NCBI RefSeq assembly: GCF_019112545.1
Contig: NW_025064885.1
Span: forward strand, 633,053-697,052
DNA length: 64,000 nucleotides
Direction: 5' to 3'
From: Guyanagaster necrorhizus
Taxonomy: Eukaryota; Basidiomycota; Agaricomycetes; Agaricales; Physalacriaceae
Numbering within the stretch: position 1 is the stretch's first letter; every line of letters starts with the position of its first letter. A program made the position numbers and the translations under genes. Positions 57,491 through 64,000 of the stretch are shown here, piece after piece. The notes beneath the pieces were generated by a model. It did no database searches, was not told where the DNA came from, and saw only the letters and a list, made by a program, of their open reading frames with translations.

Positions 57491-57841
57491 GGAAGCTGGA
57501 AACAAAGAGAAGGCAGTCAGGGATCATTCTGCGCAGTTTGGTTGATAGGCCTCGGCTTCCAAGCGAAGAACGACAACGGCGATGGCTGTTATTGAGCACA
57601 CCAGGTTTCCTGGGCTCAGATACGCGTCTCGCGGTGTCCAAGAGAGATATCCGACGCGTCCAGATGTCGTCGACATTGAGGGGTGAAATTCTAGGAGACG
57701 ATTAGATCAGACGATCTAATCGGAGTGTGGGAAGATTACGCAAGCAACTATACAGCTGCAGCCACACAGCACATGACAAGACAAGGGTTAAGCTAAACTT
57801 TTACGGTCGCTGGCAGACGATATCCTCAAGACGCCGACAAA
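57491..57841. other. Divergent intergenic region (MFS gene and eL36)
   Basis: 351 bp between start codons. It holds the 24-bp inverted repeat listed separately and the eL36 5' flank. Nothing else is recognisable. Confidence 0.6.
57699..57722. repeat. Perfect 10-bp inverted repeat in divergent promoter
   Basis: CGATTAGATC (57699-57708), a 4-base spacer, then GATCTAATCG (57713-57722), the exact reverse complement. It lies about 120 bp upstream of the eL36 ATG and about 210 bp upstream of the MFS start. The dyad could be a site for a dimeric regulator; no family is assigned. Confidence 0.6.
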
Positions 57842-58320
57842 ATGACCCGAACCAGTGAGTGCTGGGTTATTTTCGACAAATGCAAAGCTGATCTGGTGAA
57901 TGCAGACCTACGGACTGGCCTCAACAAGGGCCACCCCACGACGCCCATCGCAAAAGCCGTGCGCCCCAGCCAGCGCAAGGGCATTCAATCGGCCAAGACC
58001 AAGTTTGTGCGGTCTATTGTTCGTGAGGTTGCTGGATTCTCAGCGTATGAACGTCGGGTGATGGAGCTGCTGAGGAACTCGAAGGTACGACAGCAATAAA
58101 GTCTGCGTTGCAAAGATTCTGATTTATTTTTCCAGGACAAAAAGGCAAGAAAGTTGACGAAGAAGAGGGTTAGTAAAGTTTTGGGCTAGTATGGTAACTG
58201 TTAACGGACTTTTTTTTTTTTTCTTTTCTTTTTTCACAGCTTGGTACGCTTTTGCGGTCGAAACGCAAGTTGGAGGAGCTGTCGACGATCATCCAGGAGA
58301 GCAGGAGGATGGGACATTAG
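57842..58320 (+). CDS. RPL36: 60S ribosomal protein eL36
   Basis: Small basic protein of the large ribosomal subunit. Four exons give about 100 residues: [75 protein letters not shown] and [20 protein letters not shown], ending SRRMGH. The first exon is only 13 nt (ATG ACC CGA ACC A), the common position of an early intron in ribosomal protein genes. The third intron contains a T-rich tract (T12 and further T runs near 58210). Identification is certain from length and sequence. Confidence 0.97.
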
Positions 58321-58762
58321 GAACTGTTCAGGATTATTATGTGAATCGATGTGTTCTATGTTCTATGATCTCGAAAAGCAATCGATATGCAACTGTCTTG
58401 CTGACTGGAGACTCGACGGGTCACCAAATATGATATGCCGATGATGACCGGTCTATGAGTAATAATAATAATAATGCGGCTGAAATTCGGCTAGTGTGCA
58501 GTTTGTCGTACGAGCAAAGTTTCGTGTAGTATAGTGGTCATTCCCTGGGTAGTCGTTCTCTGGTCGCCCGTTGCGGAATGCGATACGATGCGATGCGGAA
58601 CTACAAAGGCTCAGGGATGGAACGACGAGCGGTATGGAGAGCTTCGTCCGAGCCCGGCGCCAAGAGCTGACATAAACGTGATGAGTCAAGTTGGTGTCGT
58701 AATGGATGATAGAAACGGATCCGGCGGAATACATTTTTAGTGGGCTGTTTTTTTCGACAGTC
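58321..58762. other. Intergenic gap
   Basis: Between eL36 and the VTT-domain gene. It has an ATA/TAA microsatellite (near 58462-58473) and a GATGCGATGCGG string. It is the 5' flank of the next gene. No gene is supported. Confidence 0.6.
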
Positions 58763-60333
58763 ATGTCAGATTCACTTGCTCCTCCTCCTCTCAACAGAAA
58801 TCGTGCTTCCTCCACTACGCTCTGTCCTGCTCTTACCATTCGCTCGCTAGGCCGTCGTCGCTCGGGGTCATTGCTACAGCCCCAGTTACCCCCGTGCGAC
58901 TCGCAAATACCTGCCCCCGTTGCAGAGGCAGTCGTCGAACCAGAAGTGCCCCTAGAGCAGACAGAACTGCCATCTCATATGCTGGCGGTGATCGCGTCGC
59001 GTGTTCTCCAGTTGGTGGATGATTCTAGGCACAAGGTGTCCTGGTCGACGCGCTCGACGCCTAGGTCTGCTTCCGAGGACGAGTACATTCTACCGCTGTC
59101 GGCTTCAGCTGACAAGACGTCGTTTGGCGATGTGCTCGGCGAGAAATCATCAGCGTCGCCACCAGCGTGCAATTGGCTTCAGCGTCTGCCACCAGTGCGT
59201 ACACCGTACACCGTACACCGGCCTTGGTTACGTTTCATGTTCTAATGATTATTGTCTCTAGGTCGAATTCTCCATCATCCTTGTCATCTCTCTATTCCCG
59301 CTATCAACAGGGCTCGTCTTCCTTGCCCTGAGGACGCTGCCGATATCGTTCTCATGGCCGCAAAATCTGGCAGATCTGGCAGAACTCGGGCGCGACCTGC
59401 ACGGGTATTCGCAAAGCGGCCCTGGCCAGCTTGCCCATGTTATTGGTATCCTCGCAGTGACTGCTGTCTGGAAGCATGCTTGGTCAATCCCCGGTAGCGT
59501 TATCTGGGTCCGTGGTATTTATTTTCTATACAAGTCACGCGATACTTATTGTGCGGGTAACAGAACGTCCTTGCGGGCGCGTTGTTCTCGCCCGCGTATG
59601 CTACGCTTCTTCTGACTCTTCTCACTACGATTGGGTCGACATGTGCAACACTGCTGTCCAAGCCGCTTGCACCGTTCCTGAGTCATTTTTTCCCAAAAGC
59701 GCTGGATCTGACGCGTTCTGCGCTGCAAGGTGGGGGAGCGTCAAAGACGGAGAGCGAGCCGGAAGGTCGGACAACGTCAGCGTGGATCCGTTTATCGATC
59801 CTGCGGCTAATTGGAGTGGTGCCCTGGTCCGGTATTAATATAGCGTGTGGTGTGTGTGGTGTGTCTGTAGCGGATTGCATTCTGGGCGCATTCATCGGTT
59901 CTCTTCCGTGGACCGCTGTTACCTGCCAGGCAAGTACTCTATAGAGCTTCTTTTCTGCTTTTCTCATATCTTTACGACATCACAGATAGGGGATATCCTG
60001 CAAACCGTCGCATCCGCGCCTTCTCCGACGCCTCAAACGGTGTCCTCCCTGCTGCTCTCGCCACAGATCATGGTCAAACTAGTATTCCTCTCTTTTCTCT
60101 CATTGGCACCGATATTGGGTCGCGAGCATTTGCGGGCATGGTTGAGTTCCGATCAAAGCCACCTCGGCACCGCGGAATCTGAGCGAGTCTCAAGATGGAC
60201 CTGGGTACAGGAATGGAGACACAAAATCAGGATTCCTTCCCGATCTCGAACCCGCGAGCGGCAGCAGCGGTTCACGAATCTGGCTGTTCTCGTCCACGAG
60301 AAGCGCGCGATGCAAGATGTACTCCCGTCATGA
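58763..60333 (+). CDS. VTT-domain (TVP38/TMEM64/TMEM41-like) membrane protein
   Basis: Starts MSDSLAPPPLNRNRASSTT with a disordered N-terminal region, then a first helix SIILVISLFPLSTGLVFLAL. The SNARE-associated/VTT core follows: VWKHAWSIPGSVIWNVLAGA, LFSPAYATLLLTLLTTIGST, RLSILRLIGVVPWSGINIAC, GVSVADCILGAFIGSLPWTA and VTCQIGDILQTVASA, then a last helix MVKLVFLSFLSLAPILG and a basic tail. The R-L-x-x-x-(V/I)-P-W-x-x-x-N motif is typical of Tvp38-like proteins of the Golgi, related to the VMP1/TMEM41B scramblases. Introns include one with GC...AG ends (59930-59985). The intron at about 59204-59262 contains a TACACCG repeat. Confidence 0.85.
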
Positions 60334-60698
60334 TACCCGTCCCTGACGCGCCTTCACACACTGACACATATCATTACTAGAACCCCATACTATCGACGAT
60401 CTTCCGCTAATAATGCCCCCTTTATGACCTGGATTAACGAATCAGTTGATATGATATTTATCCCTTGCCTTCCATTATACCTATCATCCTGTATTCTTGC
60501 ATTTCCTTCTGACAACTAATAAAACCACCTACCTACCTTGTCCATCGATTTACGTTGGCCGCTTAACACAGAAGCACTTCAAAGCCCTGGAAAATGCGAC
60601 GACAATGATAATGCTTGGCTAAATAAATACATGTATATGCAACCCCATCTACAGAAGATTACGAGTAAAAATAATGTGTATATGTATATATATATATC
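60334..60698. other. Intergenic gap between convergent genes
   Basis: 365 bp between the VTT gene (+) and the carrier gene (-). It holds a short TA/TG microsatellite near 60676-60697. I see nothing else. Confidence 0.6.
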
Positions 60699-63006
60699 TT
60701 AAACACCAAGTCTGGACAAAACGCTTAGTCTCTATACAAGCCAACCAAGAAAAAACCATACCTTCGTTTACTATGTTCATAGACAACGTAGGATATCGAT
60801 ACTGCTGGGACGACCTGAAAACCTGACGGTCAGTTCATATGCACCATCTACCTTTTGAGCCACACAAACCTTTGCTAGCGTTGGAAACAAGCCCCGATAA
60901 AACCCTCTCCAACCTTCTCGTGCCCAGGTCTTGCTCGCAACGTCAAACACGCCCGTATACCGTTCAGGATGCCCTGAGCTTCCAGACGCCTGCAACCGTG
61001 TTCTCACCAGATTCATCGGATACACGCTTGTAGCGCCCACACTCCCTGACACACTCCCAAATGCCAACAGTGCAAGCATTCCTGGTTCATCTTTGCCTGT
61101 TGAGCGCAGGTATGCCAGCTTGAGCGCTTCAAAGGTTGACATGTCAATAGCCGAGTACCTAAAATAACTTTTGTCAATGCTGTGGTCCGTGTAGTGAGTG
61201 GGTCAGGAAACGCGAACGGGAAAACTCCGACAAGACCAACCTGGAGGGAGCACCGTGAGGAGGTGCAGCCGAGAACGTTGGATACAAAAGCTTACTGTTA
61301 GACCACGGTAGTACGCTCTATACCCTCCAAGCCTCCATACATGACGCGCTGCGGAGATTAATGTCCGTCGCGTTCCAGTGTTGCTCATCATTTGCGTCTG
61401 TGTGTGACGGACCACTGTTAGAAACCTGCGAAATGAAAACCCTCAGTCCATGACGTACTTTCAGCGTCTCGACCGGGTATATACCTAACACCACAACCAA
61501 AGTCAAGTAAAAAAAAAGATCGACGTTAATTAACTGACACGACTTACACAGCTGACTGCTTATTCCCCCAACTCCACCAGAAAGAAACCGACTGACCCCA
61601 CTGATCTCTCTAGGATCATCAACATGGTCCCAATACGCTGCGAACATACGTTTCTTAACACATGGAATAAAGAATTTAGTCGAAAGACAAATGATGCCTG
61701 CTGAACACTGACAGCAGACTCATACGCGAAAAACTTGATCGCAGACTCGGGGAATATTTTGGCAACAGATAGCCCATTGCCTGTCCAGAACGCGAACACA
61801 CCGCCCTCGGAGTATATCCGTCCCACAGCATGTCCTATAATATTCACACCGCCTCCCTGGGCAAGCGCAGCTCCACCGAGATTCGGTGGGCGAGTGATAA
61901 GGAATATTTTAAGTCGATCAAAAGGCGCCGTACATGTCCGCGAGACTAAAGTCCAAGAGCTTGAGAATGCGTCGTGTCGTCTGTATATAATAGGAACGAC
62001 GACGCACCTGCACCGGCAATGCCGCCTGCTAACAGGAATTTGAGAGCTGTGCGCCCTTCGAGCCAACCATGGCTGTCGTCAAAGGCATCGTCGTCGTCGT
62101 CTTCTTGCTCTTCTTCGTGTTCGACGACATAGCTGGACTCTACGGGAGGAAGGGGTTGGGGTATCGCTGGTGCTTGTGTACTATTTGGCATCGTTTTACT
62201 GGGACTGTCTGGGGGTTTGTCTTCCGCGCTTAGACTTACATCACCTAGCATATACTTGGTAGTATCAAACGACGCGTGTTGACAAAACACAAACACTAAC
62301 CTTCCATCGTAACACGGGCCACGCCTTTACCATCATCTCCGAGAAACTTGTTCATCTGGTAGTACTTGTAAATCTCAGTGGTAGAGATTTTCCGAGGAAG
62401 TAACAGGAGAAAGTCTCTGAATTCAGCAAAAGTTACAGTCCGAGATTGGGGAGAGGATGTCAAGTATGTCATGAATTCCGATAGTGTGTTTGGAGATAAT
62501 GTGACACCTAAAAACTTGAGATAAAAGTGGTGGTGGTGGTGGTGGCCGGACTACTGACCTGCGTTTCGTAGTGCCGATTCTAGTTCCTCTGCTTCAAGGT
62601 GACCATTTCGGTCCAAGTCAAGCTCGTCATGAAATATTGCCCATAATTCTACAGGTCCGATTGCGTCAGAACAACAACATTCCAGACGACAGAAAGATGA
62701 CAGACCAACTTCCTTGGCTTCCGCGTACTCAACGAATTCCTTCCACCCTCCTACTCGACACAGCAGCTCATGTTCGTACGCAGCTCGCAGCTTCTCCGCC
62801 TTTTCAGTCGATTCGGGGCCTTTTCCCAGTGATTTCACGCTGGGTTCCCGATCGAAATTGTATCCACGCACCCGGATGTGCCGCCACAGAGCCAGTAAGC
62901 GACGTTTCCTGTTCTCTCTGCCCTCTTGCAGGCGAAATTCTGCCAGCGTACGCGGCGTGCGCTGTTCATGCTTGTCCCGCCCGACTGGGGGACTTGGCTG
63001 GGCCAT
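60699..63006 (-). CDS. EF-hand mitochondrial carrier (SCaMC/SAL1-like, ATP-Mg/Pi type)
   Basis: Starts MAQPSPPVGRDKHEQRTPRT. The N-terminal part has a regulatory domain with at least one good EF-hand loop, DLDRNGHLEAEE, and a following helix FMTYLTSSPQSRTVTFAEFR. After an acidic linker (EHEEEQEDDDDDAFDDSHGW) come the three carrier repeats: KFLLAGGIAGAVSRTCTAPF with DRLKIF, GGVGGISSQLCIYPVETLKT and GSVSGSVGATSVYPMNLVRT. The sequence (A/Y)P-x-(D/E/N)-x-x-(K/R) in each is the carrier signature. It closes YVVYEHSKRRLGV, the last residues being on a separate mini-exon ending at TAA 60699-60701. Calcium-regulated adenine nucleotide/phosphate exchange is the expected role. A G14 run lies just upstream of the start. 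Confidence 0.9.
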
Positions 63007-63292
63007 CCAAAGGGGGGGGGGGGGGCAGTGACGCGTATGACGACGAAGCAGCGAGGACGATTTCGAAATTCGTTACGACCACGAATGATATCGACGGGAT
63101 TATGAGAGCGAGCGTACTCCGTTCTAGATACTCATCGGTAGGCGACGGGAGTGCTAAGTTGGCATTATGTTTATCTTTGCTTGTCTCCATCAGCTCAAGA
63201 CCAAGTGTTCCGCCAGCGGATGTCCCATTAAATACACACACAAACTAGATGTACATGCAACACAATGTCTTTTCACCAATTGTCCCCCCTCC

Positions 63293-64000
63293 TTAGCATC
63301 TGAACACCCGACTCCAGATTCCTGAAAAACAGCCACGGCTTTGAGCCGGTTTGGCCACGGGCTTGGCTACGATGAACATCGGAAGAATGGTGACACCATG
63401 CACCAATGGCGACTGGCCTCGAGATGCCGGGGTGCTCGTCCCCGAGTCCATCGAGCTCGTGCCGAATGTTGATCGGGATTTTTCAGTCATGAATGAAGGC
63501 TGTGTCGACAATGTCGGGACTCTGTACTTTTCACTCTGAGATGATTCATGAACATAATTTTGGGAACCTCTGGCCTCCTGCCGGGTTTCAAAGTTGGGGT
63601 TGGGCTGATCCTCAGGCCTGTCCTTGCGATGAATGGCAGGCTTAGGCGGTGTTGGTGGCCGATACCTCTAAAACGGCATGAACGATGTCCGTGAGTCAAG
63701 TATACGTGTACACTCACCTGCCGAAACACGCGCGACCCTCGAACAGGACTTTTGGTTGAGTAACGAGAGCGAGCGTCACTAGGCACACGCGTGCGACCGC
63801 TCCTGGGCGACTGTAATAAGATTAGAAGAATAAAGACGATGAGAATGCAAGTGGTTGCGACTAACCGGGGAGCTGTGGTTGTTGGGTGAAAAGTAGAATC
63901 TGTCCGAATTATCCAAAGAGTGAAGCGACGTTGCACGATAAATAGCTTCGCGCCATCCTTCAGGTAACTGGAACGTGCTCGTGAGTGTCCAGCGAAACGA
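63293..64000 (-). CDS. Uncharacterised Ser/Pro/Arg-rich protein, C-terminal part (partial)
   Basis: Three exons are visible on the minus strand and the gene runs off the right edge, so its start is not in the window. Pieces in order: FQLPEGWREAIYRATSLHSL, DNSDRFYFSPNNHSSP, SPRSGRTRVPSDARSRYSTK, RYRPPTPPKPAIHRKDRPED and TEKSRSTFGTSSMDSGTSTP, then a short hydrophobic ILPMFIVAKPVAKPA and CFSGIWSRVFRC at the end. The last residues have two Cys near the C-terminus, which might be lipidated or pair, but this is speculation. No domain is recognised. Confidence 0.6.

Noticed and set aside
59204..59225. TACACCG tandem repeat
   Set aside because: A three-unit microsatellite inside an intron; common and not informative.
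63012..63025. G14 homopolymer upstream of the EF-hand carrier
   Set aside because: A simple mononucleotide run with likely length error; no evidence of function such as a multi-tract G-quadruplex.

Overview
The window is eukaryotic nuclear DNA from a filamentous basidiomycete, most likely an Agaricomycete. Genes are dense, on both strands, and broken by many short introns of about 45-60 nt with GT...AG ends and a CTRAC branch site close to the acceptor. Several protein families are characteristically fungal: trifunctional HIS4, VID27, SSD1, a siderophore-type MFS carrier, a two-domain fluoride exporter, RTA1, Zn2Cys6 regulators and a DUF7704-like membrane protein. I see no rRNA, tRNA, CRISPR array or intact transposon. 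The first and last genes are cut by the window edges.

Layout. 0-8.9 kb: the 3' end of an RNA-dependent RNA polymerase, AP-1 sigma adaptin, glutamine synthetase, cohesion factor DCC1, a DUF262 protein and a conserved unknown. 9-25.5 kb is rich in metabolic genes: IDH1 of NAD-isocitrate dehydrogenase, a membrane alpha/beta hydrolase, an ACMSD-like amidohydrolase, an SDR, pyruvate dehydrogenase E1 beta, BUD20, two uncharacterised genes whose start codons overlap, HIS4, VPS24 and IDH2. Both subunits of the NAD-IDH octamer therefore lie about 13 kb apart with PDH E1 beta between them. 25.9-34.4 kb: SSD1/Dis3L2, an RTA1-like membrane protein that appears frameshifted, an Rpr2/Snm1-type RNase P/MRP protein and a Zn2Cys6 regulator whose C-terminus arose by local duplication. 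35.1-38.2 kb holds two tandem decayed copies of a cysteine-motif family. 38.5-49 kb: an esterase-fold protein lacking its serine, a BTB-like protein, two uncharacterised proteins, VID27, a DUF7704-like protein and FEX. 50.4-64 kb: CK2 beta, a siderophore transporter with an iron-type GATA site in its promoter, a second MFS carrier, ribosomal protein eL36, a VTT/TVP38 protein, an EF-hand mitochondrial carrier and the 3' end of an unknown gene.

Most genes are housekeeping and do not form one pathway. The clearest functional groupings are mitochondrial carbon entry (PDH E1 beta, IDH1, IDH2), with glutamine synthetase and HIS4 drawing on carbon and nitrogen nearby; iron acquisition (SIT plus GATA motifs); and RNA biology (RdRP, SSD1, Rpr2/Snm1). 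No complete novel system is evident. The best leads are the unassigned tandem iron-GATA motifs, the overlapping start codons, the retained SSD1 active site, the serine-less esterase, the DUF262 protein and the decaying tandem pair. Exon boundaries were deduced by eye from reading frame, splice consensus and family conservation.
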